This document shows positions 31,370 to 40,378 of a DNA stretch of 40,378 nucleotides, one piece after another (within the stretch, counting starts at the first letter, position 1; every line of letters begins with the position of its first letter). The notes under the pieces are model-generated. The model saw only the letters and a program-made list of their open reading frames with translations. It was not told the origin of the DNA and searched no databases. The stretch spans positions 1 to 40,378 of the forward strand of contig JAFISE010000227.1 in NCBI GenBank assembly GCA_022560025.1. The letters are read 5' to 3'. The DNA is from Stagonosporopsis chrysanthemi (Eukaryota; Ascomycota; Dothideomycetes; Pleosporales; Didymellaceae). The translations under genes and the position numbers were made by a program.

Positions 31370-32761
31370 TCATGGCGGTTTCGTGGTATCACTGCCGTCG
31401 CCTCCAAAGATTGCGTTCCAATAGCGTACCGTCTCCTCGGTCGAGCGCGTGGGACCACCCCAACGGATGGGATACCAGTCTTCCTGATGTGATCGTATCG
31501 TTGTGGGTCCTGGGGTGACTTTCACGCGTTTGGGGCGCGACTGTGCAGCCACGTGGACGCACACAGCTTGTTCATCAAGCTCTTTCTTGACGAAACCATA
31601 GAGCGCTCGCTTGCGTTTGGCGCTGGTGACAGCGAGGCCCGGAGGCGCATTGTACAAGGAGTGCAACGTTGTTGGGAACGCCGAATAGGACTCAGCTGCG
31701 TGTGCAACATCAGTGTGACTCTGTGGAGGCGGGGACGGAGCCGGTGGAGCACCAGCTGGTGCACCTGGTGGAGGACCGGTCCCAGCATCGCCCGGGGGAC
31801 ATTGAGGTGGCCGGTTCAACGCAGACAGTAACGGATTGGAGGCATCCATCAACTGTTCATCACCATCCTCGCGGAGGTTCCTCAACTTGTGCAGCTGCTC
31901 CCTCACATGCTTGAGCTCTCGTAGATGCGCTGGTCGCGGTCGTAGTGTCAGCTCGGCGCCGATCAACAACTTCGCTTTCCATATGATTGCGCCTGGATCA
32001 CCGTGCCACTGGAACTCTCGCGGCACGCCCACATCGTCCTTGTTCTTGTAATCGACAACAGGGTATGCAGTGTAGAGTCCGTATGCCAAGGTCTCGCCCC
32101 GTAGTGCTGAGCAGTGCGTCGCGTATGAACTCGGCGTCACTGGGACGCGAGCGTTCTTTGTTGTCGCAATCTGCTCTTGCCAACGTTTCTCGTGGTCGAT
32201 GAAGTAGTCCAGATAGGTGGGAACGATGATGAGCTGAGGGTACGCAGCATCGAAGGCAGTATGATCGCCAGCGCAGATGTATATGGCATTCTCGAAGTCG
32301 CCGAGTGTCTCCAGGCTGACCAGGCCTCGCCGCCGACTCCCTTCAAACTCGGTCTTGGCAAATTTGTCGAAGACATGGGCGCCGTGAAGGTTATGCGACA
32401 CGCCACACACACAGCAGCAGCCAGAGTACTCTGACCGGAGTCGGTCCTTGTATGTGCCAGCGAAAGTCGAATCGCTCAACCTAGACCGCTTGGAAGGCGA
32501 GGAGGTCGAGGCATCATCGTCGTCTCGGTTTCGTTTCCTGCGCGACGAAACGCTGGAGGGCGCGGTCGGTCTTCGAAACTCGGTTGTCGAAGTCGTTGAG
32601 CGTGCGTATGCGAGGGCCGGGCGCTGAGGTGGATATGGCGCTGGTGAGATGGTGTGGGCCGAAAGATTGTCGTAAACAAGAGAGGGTACGTCTGGTGTGG
32701 CGGGCTGAGAGGACATCAGCGACAGTGGGGGTTCGCCATTATTGTTGAGCGGGCGCGACAT
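31370..32761 (-). CDS. HNH_2-type predicted endonuclease
   Basis: A single-exon frame of 463 residues from the ATG at 32761 (MSRPLNNNGE). The N-terminus is Ser/Pro-rich with a basic cluster (RRKRNRDDDD, SPSKRSR) that may act as a nuclear localisation signal. The HNH fold follows: CVCGVSHNLHGAHVF (Cys 116 and 119, His 129), then ENAIYICAGDHTAFDAAYPQ with the conserved Asn (about 158) and final His (about 167). These positions fit the HNH_2 pattern C-x-x-C, A-H, N-G/A-I, H-x-x-F-D, so a metal-binding nuclease site is plausible. A Pro-rich linker (PPGAPAGAPPAPSPPPQ) separates it from a C-terminal region with WYPIRWGG. Fungal genomes carry many such proteins and their function is unknown; DNA cleavage is inferred from the fold only. 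No break was found. Confidence 0.8.
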   Translation of the reverse strand: MSRPLNNNGEPPLSLMSSQPATPDVPSLVYDNLSAHTISPAPYPPQRPALAYARSTTSTTEFRRPTAPSSVSSRRKRNRDDDDASTSSPSKRSRLSDSTFAGTYKDRLRSEYSGCCCVCGVSHNLHGAHVFDKFAKTEFEGSRRRGLVSLETLGDFENAIYICAGDHTAFDAAYPQLIIVPTYLDYFIDHEKRWQEQIATTKNARVPVTPSSYATHCSALRGETLAYGLYTAYPVVDYKNKDDVGVPREFQWHGDPGAIIWKAKLLIGAELTLRPRPAHLRELKHVREQLHKLRNLREDGDEQLMDASNPLLSALNRPPQCPPGDAGTGPPPGAPAGAPPAPSPPPQSHTDVAHAAESYSAFPTTLHSLYNAPPGLAVTSAKRKRALYGFVKKELDEQAVCVHVAAQSRPKRVKVTPGPTTIRSHQEDWYPIRWGGPTRSTEETVRYWNAIFGGDGSDTTKPP

Positions 32762-35017
32762 GCCGCTGCTGTCGCAGGCAGTCTGCGATAGCGGCGCGCA
32801 AAAGTCCAAATGTAGACATGAAGGGTGCTGGAGCGTGACGACACTCGATCCACACGTTGCGGAGGTAGTTTCGCCGTCTCCGGATGGCTGGTGTGGCGGT
32901 GTGGCGCAACGCCCAACGATTGGTTGGGCACCATGAGCACTAGCGCGTCGTCTGCATCACCAACCTCCTACACCACCATCATCGTTCTATCGAAATGATG
33001 AGCTCTGATTCCATCTCCATAACCCGCCATCAGGCAGCAATATCTGAGGCTGTTTGCCTTCTCTTTCCCGGAGTGTTTGTCTAGTCAATAAAGCCCGCTC
33101 GTTGCTACCAGGAATGTATATTGCGCTGTCGAGTCCGTGCCGTCTTGAGACCGATAATAGCTGCTGCAATCACATCAAGGTAGGTAGGCTGCTCGCCGAC
33201 TTCTACTAGTTCCTCCCCACGTGATGTGACGTTTATACACTCAGCATGCATCGTGTATCCTCGCTGCAAAGCCAACGAAGAATCTCGGTAAGTTTTACAG
33301 AGGGGATATATGGAACAACTCGTGGAATTGACTGGTCAGCAGACCGCTTGCTCCAGCTCGTCGTAAGGTGACTTTGGAAACCTGAGCAAGTCTGCCGCAC
33401 TGCAAACTGACGCAAGCTCGGGGCACTAGTAGGCTCGACACATCGACGAGCTTCGGCTTCAATGCAGGACCCTGATTGTCTTGCTCCATTACCATCTGTA
33501 TGGTGCGTTTGACATTCTGTTCGGTCCCTTCAAGCCATCATAGGTAGAGTTTTTATTGGAACTCAGGTACGATATCTGCTCGGCAACCACTCTCTATTAG
33601 TTACTTGCACTGATGCCAGTGGGTAGTCTCCAAGATTGACACGGATGTCGAGATCTTGCCGCCTTCCAAGAGGCTGCTTGTCCTGCACCTTCTTGCCTGC
33701 CACGTTTCTCTTCGCCCAGACTTTCAGGTATCCTCACCCTGTACAAAGATTTGTGCGCCTTGAAGAACTCGCAACGTAGCTTGCATGTTATGCGTGACAG
33801 ACGATAAGTGCAAGTCCCGCTCGGCTGCTGCATGTCGTTGAGCACAGGCCGAAGGTCACTTAGTGCTGCAGCAGCATGGTGATTGCGTCTGCACAAAAGG
33901 GAGTCTTAAGCCTGTCCTGGATTGGGTCAGCCCGTAGAGGCGATACACCTTGCGACAAAGAATGAGTCGTGTTCTATTACATCGCTCTCCGCTTGTGAAG
34001 CATCTGTCCGCAAGGCGCGTTGGAACCACTACTCAACGCGAGCGTATCCGACCTGCAAACCGGTCTCATCGCATCACAACATGAGCTGAATCCAGAAAGG
34101 CAGGTCAACAGAGAGTGCTTCTGCACGGTTCGCGATAGCATCATCACTGGTGTTCCTTCACGGACAACAGACGGCTTGACAATCTCCACGTGGAAGCAAA
34201 GAATGAAAGATGTCAGGTGGTCTAAGAGGCATCTGGGCTGAATCTTTCCGTGCTTAGGGCGCCCAAGCCAACATCAAGGTGTGAGGCACACCTGCCCTTA
34301 GGCGATGAATTATGCCCCAGCTCTTGCAAGGCAATAGCAATGTTAATTAGGCAGCACAAAAGTCGAACGGTATTGCCCTGGTTCAGCAGCATATAGTAAC
34401 TGTGCTGATTAGGTATGGTGCAAGCATTGCAGGTTGGTAAAGAAAAGGGTCTACGAACATTGCTTGACTTACTCTTTTTCTAGACCCATTGATACAGGGA
34501 GGTCTGCAGGACCACCATATGCAGGACCGCTACACGACGATTGGTCAAATACTGCCTCAAACCGACGATCCTATCTTATGCAGAGCCCGCGTATCACAGC
34601 CTGAGATCGTGAGGTGCAGAGTCGAAAGCAATATACCCTGTACATAAATAGCAAACCTCTACAGAGCCCTTGTCACCCTACTTGTCTAAGCTAGCTCACA
34701 GGTACAGTTTTGCGCTTGTGTGGACAGTCAAGTACGTCAAGGACGCGCAGTTTTCTCTCTTGGAGCAGGGCCAGACTGGTACTATACTTGTACTCGGCGG
34801 ATTGATCCTATGGATTATCGTCTTCACACATCCCAAGCGTGGATACCCCTCTTCGAGGCGCTCTGCTTCTGATGCCCACTAAATGTTGCAACAACTTGAT
34901 AAGCAGATATCCCTGCTGCATCGCGGTCGACGATGTACGATCGATCGGAGCTGGAGCTCACCGATCTGGGTCCTGTCTCAGTCCGGCTGAACTAAAATTG
35001 TAGTGTAGACTCTGATA
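32762..35017. other. 2.3 kb intergenic, no gene seen
   Basis: The first part should be the promoter of the HNH gene. The remainder holds only short frames. A plus-strand frame ending at 34882 contains a membrane-segment-like stretch (TGTILVLGGLILWIIVF) but lacks an ATG in good context. Confidence 0.45.
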
Positions 35018-35169
35018 TTGGTGCTTGTTGAAATGTATGGACCCCGCTTGATCTGGTAAACTATGTCAAGGACTGCTCCTGATTGGCTGACCACAGGTCG
35101 CAACCAATCAGAAGTAAGACACAGCCTAGCGTACCGGACTGATGGGGGTCCGCACATTCCAACAACCAT
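35018..35169 (+). mobile_element. Foldback MITE copy B
   Basis: About 152 bp between TA dinucleotides (35016-35017 and 35170-35171). The ends are inverted: TGTTGAAATGTATGGACCCC on the left pairs with GGGGTCCGCACATTCCAACA on the right. Inside, CTGATTGG (from 35079) pairs with CCAATCAG (ending 35111), so nearly the whole element can fold into one hairpin. It shares its core with copy A (5289-5428). Confidence 0.75.
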
Positions 35170-36153
35170 TATAGTAGTCTTCGTGATACCGCCGCAGTCT
35201 GGCATCCGAGGTTTTCGGACGGCGTAAGGGTAAGATTAATGAAATTCCTCAGAGAGCCCCCATCTGGAGGCACTTAGATGAAACACAGACTTGGTTGGAT
35301 CGCGTGTTTAATCGATGTGCTCTAGTGTACGACTGCAGTGCAAATATTGATGCTGAAGATGACATTGAGCTCAACCTGATCTTACCTGGACAGCCGGGCG
35401 AGACGTCTCTTTGATAGGGAAGAAGCAGGATGTAGGTTTGAGTATATTGAAATAGAGCTAACAACGATCAAAAGCATGATGTTCCGCGCACCGCTCACAC
35501 ATAAACTAGACTGCGGCCCTCTTCTATACGCTACTCTAAGTGAGATAATGCAGCCAAGGATAGCGTTTTGTCGTTGCCGGGAAGCAAAATGGGCGGTTCT
35601 TAACAAGACCTCAGACAGATTCAGAGGAGATTGGGGAACGACCCGAGAGACGAGTTCTAGAATGCGACGGAGTAAGTAAGGGCTAATTCAAATTCAAAGG
35701 TAGTGCGAAAGTTGGTTATGCGTAAGGATGGACTGGATTTGGACAGGCGAAGAACTACTGGTCGTTGATGAGGGCGTGCGCTCGGCGTCCTTGCCCAGCG
35801 TTACGAGCATGTAGTCAGGTTTTAGTTGGTTGGACTTGTCATTATAGAATCGTTCAGCCGCAGCTACTCCTTGCGGCTGCGCATGGTGGGGCGAGAGCAA
35901 GCCTGGCGAGACGCAGTGCACACATAATAGCATCACAATGCTGCAGGATGAGAAAGAACTCAAGTGTCCATTGCAGTGACATGCAGTCACCATGGTCGCA
36001 CATTGCTCCACCCTGTTAATGAGCATCCGGGGGTTTTTCATATCTTGTAAGATCTTTGTTACACCAATCTCATCTCATCGAACCCTGTAACCCCATTCGT
36101 CCCCTGCCATCTGCCCTCTGTGGACGCCAAGCCATCGATCTCTCCCCTTGAGA
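35170..36153. other. Intergenic with a weak minus-strand candidate
   Basis: A minus-strand frame with ATG at 36041 and stop at 35694 (115 codons) has one hydrophobic patch (IVMLLCVHCVSPGLL) and a protein-like middle (AAAERFYNDKSNQLKPDYML). It has no family resemblance and could be chance. Confidence 0.35.
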
Positions 36154-36918
36154 CTACTTGCGTTCTTCTAAAGGTTTGCACTCTTTCTTCAGTTGCTCCT
36201 CCTGACCCTTGGGATCTTCCTGCTTGTAGCGCCTCTTCTCCTTCTTCCGCGTGTCCACCACGTCATTTTCCTTATCATTCTCGAGGTCGGAGTCGACCAT
36301 CAGCGTTACCCGCAGAGATTCTATAGAAGGATAGTCCGCGTGCAGCTCTTCCGATCCCAAATCTTTCTCCCATTCTACATCGCTGCTCTGCGCAGCATCC
36401 TCAATTTCCGAGTCAGCCTCGGCCATGCGTCTCAGCTCCTCCATCGTGATGTAGCCTCTGCGAACATGCTCTGGCTCTCGACCGCTGTGCTTTTTTCTAT
36501 AAGAGGGTGCAAGTGATGATCGTTCGCGGGCTGGTGGAAAGTATTTCATGCGATGGTGGGCAGGCCCTGTTGCCACTTGTACTCTCATGAAGTCGCGGAG
36601 TTCGTTCGCCTCATCGCTGTTGAAACGGGCGCGAGTTTCTGGCGGGGTGTGGCCGAGGCACGAGTCGTCCGTTTCGGCACCGTATATTTTCCGTCTCCGT
36701 TCGTCCTTCTCGCTCAGCAATTGCAACGCCCATGTGAGCTTCTTCACAAACAGCAGATCTTGCGACCCGCATTGAAGCGGAGTAGAAGTTGACCAAGCTG
36801 TGACATGCGGGCGCTGGCTGTCAAAGAAGGTCTCGACGTCGAGACCTTCGGGATCGGGGCTCTCGGGATCAGGGCTCTCGAGACACGCGGGGCTTTCGAG
36901 AGAAGGTGGCGAATGCAT
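36154..36918 (-). CDS. Hypothetical charged protein, 254 residues
   Basis: Complete frame from ATG (36918) to stop. The start carries a short degenerate repeat of E-S-P-D-P units (SLESPACLESPDPESPDPE), visible in DNA as repeated CTCGGGATC-like blocks. The middle (about 60-130) is helical and contains DFMRVQVATGPAHHRMKYFP. Residues about 150-215 are acidic (ADSEIEDAAQSSDVEWEKD), and the C-terminus is strongly basic/acidic mixed (KKEKRRYKQEDPKGQEEQ). There is no signal peptide or membrane segment. The composition suits a nuclear or scaffold protein, but I do not recognise a family. No disruption. Confidence 0.6.
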   Translation of the reverse strand: MHSPPSLESPACLESPDPESPDPEGLDVETFFDSQRPHVTAWSTSTPLQCGSQDLLFVKKLTWALQLLSEKDERRRKIYGAETDDSCLGHTPPETRARFNSDEANELRDFMRVQVATGPAHHRMKYFPPARERSSLAPSYRKKHSGREPEHVRRGYITMEELRRMAEADSEIEDAAQSSDVEWEKDLGSEELHADYPSIESLRVTLMVDSDLENDKENDVVDTRKKEKRRYKQEDPKGQEEQLKKECKPLEERK

Positions 36919-37030
36919 TATTGTGGTGTTTGCGTAGCGGCGTGACGGCGAACAAGCTTTCTTTCCGTGCCCAAAAGTGGTGAAGTGACGGTTAGCAAGC
37001 TGTTGTTGTGTTCAAATGAGCATCCATAAA

Positions 37031-37129
37031 CAAGCTTGAGCTCGACAAGGTTGGCGTCGTTTCCTTCACTGGCCCATCAGCTTAGAGTGTCCGCGTGCAA
37101 GTCTGGGCTCAACAGAGTTAGCGTCGTTT
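37031..37129. repeat. Diverged local duplication, 67-bp period
   Basis: The roughly 32-bp segments at 37031-37062 and 37098-37129 match at most positions (CAAGCTTGAGCTCGACAAGG versus CAAGTCTGGGCTCAACAGAG, then a shared GCGTCGTTT). It lies just beyond the 3' end of the membrane-protein gene; one unit could encode the former C-terminus of that protein. Confidence 0.55.
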
Positions 37130-37208
37130 TGCAGTACTCTGTGTTCTTGCGGACCTTGGCATCCTTGTAGCAGGTTAGCATGCTGATATTTAGAGTTACA
37201 GATTGTAC

Positions 37209-38040
37209 TTACGAGTCGGATGTGACCTTGCAGATCAGGTCCCATGGTCTACGTGCCGATCGAGATCGAAGGGTCTTGCAGCCTTGAGAGCTGTTGAACC
37301 TACGATCGTTGCGTACCGCGTGGTATAGGCCGTCAGTTGCTTGTTCAAGAGCGGCGATGTCTTGACCAAGTGCGGCCCACTGAGAATTTGCAATGTAGGC
37401 TTTGAGCATGGCAATGCTTTCGTCTGCAAGATAGACAAGCTTTTCGGCACGGTGCTTGCGCTGCGCGCGGTGCCACTAATGAGGGTTCTCATCGCGCCAG
37501 ACGGTGTTGAAGTAGCTCGATGCAAGCGGATCTGTGAGGGCTTGCTTCATCGCCTTATCTGTGCCTTCCTGCAGGTGTCCCTACAAATTGGTATGTTAGC
37601 ATTGTGTCCAAACGTTCAATCAATGTACTTACATAGTGCACCTGGATTGCAGCGCCCCAGGTCTTGACGCTTTTAGCTTTCGGCCACATGCGGAAGGCCA
37701 GTACAAATGTACTAAGCTCATGGCCATTGAGGACGGGACCAACGTCCTGCGTCCATTTGACAGCCTGATCAGCCGCTCCAGTCAGAAAGACCCCCGGGGG
37801 CGAGGTCACATTGCCCACGTTGGCCATCGCGAGCTGCAAGGACCCCTTGGTCCAAGCATCAGGCGAGCCAAGAGAAGGTAGCGGACTAGGAATGGGAGAG
37901 CTAGGGGCGGGCGCAGGGGCGTGTACCACGAGCAGCCCTAGGATGACCGCGAACTGGCAGATCCATGCAAACGCAATAGTGACCCAAGTCGCGATCAGAG
38001 CGCACCAGCACCAAAAAAGCTTGGAATTGGAGCGTGGCAT
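37209..38040 (-). pseudogene. Membrane protein paralog 1, interrupted by one in-frame TAG
   Basis: Exon 1 is 38040-37633; a 52-nt intron (GTAAGT, CTAAC branch, TAG end; 37632-37581) leads to exon 2 at 37580. The protein starts with a long hydrophobic stretch (WCALIATWVTIAFAWICQFAVILGLLVV, about 12-40, described here in part), then a Pro-rich linker and an outer helical domain containing VKWTQDVGPVLNGHELSTFV. A TAG at 37476-37478 ends it at 170 residues, but the same frame continues for 88 more codons (ADESIAMLKAYIANSQWAAL) to 37209. At 37209-37214 a GTAAGT-like donor overlaps the stop, so the original gene may have had a further exon near 37140. It may still make a 170-residue membrane protein. 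A related gene lies directly upstream (38274-38612). Function unknown. Confidence 0.6.
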
Positions 38041-38133
38041 GTCGAAAGAATCTTGTTGTTGTATAATGGTTGAGTGTGGTTGAGGAGATGTGTGTAGGGA
38101 GCAGATAAGGGGAGCAACTGGCTGTATTTATGC
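38041..38133 (-). promoter_or_regulatory. Core promoter and leader of membrane protein paralog 1
   Basis: On the minus strand a TATA-like GCATAAATAC (38124-38133) lies about 85 bp before the ATG, followed by a C/A-rich leader (CACACATCTCCTCAACCACA) without upstream ATG. This is the usual layout of an expressed fungal gene. Confidence 0.4.
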
Positions 38134-38273
38134 ACCAGAGGAACCGTGCTCGACGCTTTCGCCCCCGGGTGCCACCTGTTGACGTCAAAGTATATAATGA
38201 GGAGCTCTTCACTGTTCAAGAGAATAGTTGGGCCACGCCAGGAGTCACGTGTGCCGGCCTGCTATGTGCTGCT

Positions 38274-38612
38274 TCACTCTGCAGTCACGTGCGAATGCCG
38301 CGAGATGAGGGCAGCTGTCGAGGCCGCGTGGTAGGACAACACCTCGACCATGTCCCGTGTCCACTCGTCGACACTATCCGTGGCTCCAATGGCACGAGCT
38401 TCTAGTGCTGAGGGCAAACGAGCGGTTCCCATAGCAGAAGCCTGGAGAAACACCTTGACTCAAGGGTCCGAAGCGTTCATACCAGCTAAGGCTACTGGTT
38501 GATTCGCAGGTAAGGTGTTCGCGGGCCCATACTCAGAGATGTAACCCCATACAAACACTACGGTGATCGACAACCGTAGCAGCATCCCAATCACAGGGAC
38601 CAAGCGAAACAT
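38274..38612 (-). pseudogene. Membrane protein paralog 2, interrupted by one in-frame TGA
   Basis: From ATG 38612 the frame encodes a hydrophobic segment (MLLRLSITVVFVWGYI) and a short linker, then meets TGA at 38460-38462. The same frame continues 61 codons to a second TGA at 38274-38276 and contains GATDSVDEWTRDMVEVLSYH. That aligns without gaps to GAADQAVKWTQDVGPVLNGH in the neighbouring gene, with about 14 of 30 residues identical, so the two are tandem paralogs. In that alignment the TGA falls opposite a Trp (TGG) of paralog 1, which suggests a TGG-to-TGA change. The C-terminus is shorter than in paralog 1. Confidence 0.6.
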
Positions 38613-39838
38613 CGGATTTGAGCCGTAACGGGCATCTCGACAGTGTGTGTTGTGGCTGTGGATAGATGAGGAGGTAGGGTTGACGCAATTAGCGATTAAT
38701 TGTAGTGACCCTGTTGCGGTGAATGCAATTTCATGTATTCTGCTATTCTGTTGTGGTTGTGTTGTTGTTCTGCTCTCCACGAAGCAGCAGTCGGGTCTAT
38801 TTACATGACGTATCTGTAATGTAGCTAAGGCAAGAGATGCTCTATAAGATGAGGAAGCAATACCAGACCACCAACACGTGATCTGCTTCTCATAACCGTC
38901 ACAGACCCTGTGTCTACAACATGAACGAAACTGTGTAAGAAAGAGAGCAGGCTATGGACAGGACTAGTAATATAAAGCAATGCGTGTATTGATGCGGTTC
39001 TACCTCGAAAATTCTATGTGTACTGCACGTGCATCTCGCAGCTGCAAATATCCAGGGGAGCTAATCAGTTCCGCACCTGTACATATCGAGGGAAACTATG
39101 TCAGTTCCGCACCTGTAGAAATTCAGGGGAGCTAAACCGGTGCTACTCTAGCGTTCAGTCAATCCTTCATGCTGCACTCCGTGCCCTAAGCCCTCATTCT
39201 ATTCATGGTAAATCGCAAGGTGCCGTATAACGCTTACAATCCCTTAGGACCTGTGATTCTGCACTCAATCAGTCCTGCTTCAATGCTATGCATAGACCTT
39301 ACTTACTGCCCTTGGAGTTCAGCATCTGGTCAAACTCCTCAGCCGTCATGTCATGAGCAATGCTGCAATGACGTGCAAGGGTGGCGCGGGAGGAGTATGA
39401 CGCAAACCTCTTTCTGCAGCCAGTAACACGGCAGTGATGCGCCTGTTTCACGAGCACTGCACGTTCCCTGGGACTCGTGATGGCGTTGTGGCTCTCGGCT
39501 TTGCCATTTCCCCATCTTCCGTAGTCGACAACCAGGACCCGGAGGAGGTGAAGCCGTAATTGTCTGTCCTGGAGACCACTGAAGCAGTCAATACAAGTGG
39601 CTTTATCTGAGACTGCTCCTGCTAGCTTGATGCGTTTTAGAATAAGGAGGGCAACATGGAAACTTACTTATCTTGTTCAGTGCAAGGTCGCGTTAAGCGA
39701 GCCGGCTACCCAGTCTCGAGTCTTATCTGTGATTCTCATGCCCCAGAGGGACGCGAAGGCCCGCCTACACAAGTCGTCATCCACAGATTGAAAGACACGG
39801 TCTAATTTTTTGTTTTTCTGATCTTCCGATTGAAAGGT
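38613..39838. other. Intergenic, no gene seen
   Basis: About 1.2 kb. The left part is the probable promoter of paralog 2, with a TATA-like CATGTAAATAG on the minus strand near 38800. A short tandem repeat lies at 39048-39142. No supportable gene. Confidence 0.5.
39048..39142. repeat. Imperfect 35-36 bp tandem repeat, about 2.6 units
   Basis: Units begin ATATCCAGGGGAGCTAATCA, ATATCGAGGGAAACTATGTC and AAATTCAGGGGAGCTAAACC; the first two share CAGTTCCGCACCTGTA. No gene overlaps it. Confidence 0.75.
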
Positions 39839-40219
39839 TCAACCCCCGAGGTTGATGAACCTCTTAACATCCTCGTCGAGGTCTTCTTCTATAGCTTCTG
39901 AAGGAGGCCCACCTAGCTCAGGTTCCGAGTTGTTCGTCTCTATCGTGAGCTTGCGGATCTCGCGCACATCCGCAGGCTGAGTTGCATTGCCTTCTGGATT
40001 GATTGCCATGCTATTGAGCCTGATTCTTTTCATTGCCGTCTCAGCAGTTGAAACTCCGCTAAGGTTGGTCTCTGAAGGCTTGCGCTTGTTGATCTTGACC
40101 AGGGGCTCCTTGAGCGCTGGCCGGGGCTCCTTGAGTGAGTCATGCGAATTGGGACCGGCAGTTAGGTAGAGAAACGAGGTTAAGTTCTGGCGGATTTGCT
40201 TGCTGGTCATCGAGCGCAT
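39839..40219 (-). CDS. Small hypothetical protein, 126 residues
   Basis: Complete frame with ATG at 40219 (MRSMTSKQIRQNLTSFLY). The central part is basic (VKINKRKPSE, AMKRIRLNSM) and the C-terminus acidic (SEAIEEDLDEDVKRFINLGG). A short internal repeat, KEPRPALKEPLVK, is visible at about 30-43. It is predicted mostly disordered and soluble. The charge layout and the possible nuclear signal fit a nuclear protein, but no family is recognised. It may be the last exon of a gene that starts outside the window. Confidence 0.5.
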   Translation of the reverse strand: MRSMTSKQIRQNLTSFLYLTAGPNSHDSLKEPRPALKEPLVKINKRKPSETNLSGVSTAETAMKRIRLNSMAINPEGNATQPADVREIRKLTIETNNSEPELGGPPSEAIEEDLDEDVKRFINLGG

Positions 40220-40378
40220 GTCAATTGAGACCTTGTTGTGTAGGGAAGCTGGGTCAGCTCTCCGTGGGATCGAATAAGATAATGTAACGGTTGGGCTCTG
40301 CCCAGGCCTACTCTAGTACGAGTTAGGATAGCTTGTGTATGGGCAGGCATATAAGCAGCTCAGCCCACGTCAATAGTC

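Noticed and set aside
30860..31492. 210-codon plus-strand frame with an ATG start
   Set aside because: It overlaps the 3' end of the well-supported HNH gene on the other strand and a competing minus frame, and shows no domain or protein-like periodicity.
34670..34882. Small membrane protein candidate on the plus strand
   Set aside because: No ATG in good context and only one hydrophobic segment; could be chance.
1..40378. CRISPR arrays, rRNA, tRNA, telomeric TTAGGG arrays and transposon coding genes
   Set aside because: None was found on reading both strands; the repeats present are LTRs, MITEs and short tandem units.

Overview
This window is a piece of a filamentous ascomycete (Pezizomycotina) genome, most likely Dothideomycetes-like. 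The genes are spaced out and lie on both strands. The introns I could place are short (46-72 nt) with GTAAGT/GTATGT donors and CTAAC-type branch sites. The recognisable families (3CxxC zinc finger, HNH_2-type nuclease, Hsp70-like ATPase, fungal dynamin, F-box/ankyrin, DUF7924-like) are typical of fungal accessory gene content. I see no rRNA, tRNA, CRISPR array or coding transposon.

Layout, left to right. The window opens inside a short solo LTR, then an ankyrin relic (about 1312-1722). A two-exon gene with a degenerate RNase III fold follows (2357-4343, minus). Then come a complete solo LTR (4824-4999), a small foldback MITE (5289-5428) and an unrecognised 455-residue gene (5620-6987). Next are an F-box/ankyrin gene broken by two in-frame stops (7728-9280) and the most striking gene of the window: a four-module fusion on the minus strand (9399-12899) joining a methyltransferase, an FAD-linked oxidase, a phosphomevalonate-kinase-like P-loop domain and an adenine-phosphoribosyltransferase-like domain. 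A dynamin relic without its GTPase core (14255-15101), a second kind of solo LTR (15912-16057) and an intact 3CxxC zinc-finger gene (16139-16636) follow.

The middle (17-26 kb) is mostly decayed: a small unknown gene, a frame-broken small gene, a DUF7924-like gene with two in-frame stops (20027-21529), the C-terminal relic of a Baeyer-Villiger monooxygenase (22225-22957) and over 3 kb without a supportable gene. The right part holds an intact three-exon Hsp70-like protein with an N-terminal Cys/His cluster (26250-28771), a third LTR copy (30064-30247), an HNH nuclease gene (31370-32761), a second MITE copy (35018-35169), an acidic/basic hypothetical protein (36154-36918), two tandem diverged membrane-protein paralogs each broken by one stop (37209-38612), and a small hypothetical gene (39839-40219).

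Two themes run through the window. First, it looks like a gene-poor, repeat-seeded accessory region where six genes carry in-frame stop codons followed by long open frame, as expected from mutation-driven decay (possibly RIP), stop readthrough or RNA editing. Second, the intact genes (fusion enzyme, Hsp70-like, HNH, 3CxxC) stand out against this decay and are probably still selected. No shared pathway among neighbours is evident; the only metabolic system I can argue for is carried inside the single fusion polypeptide.
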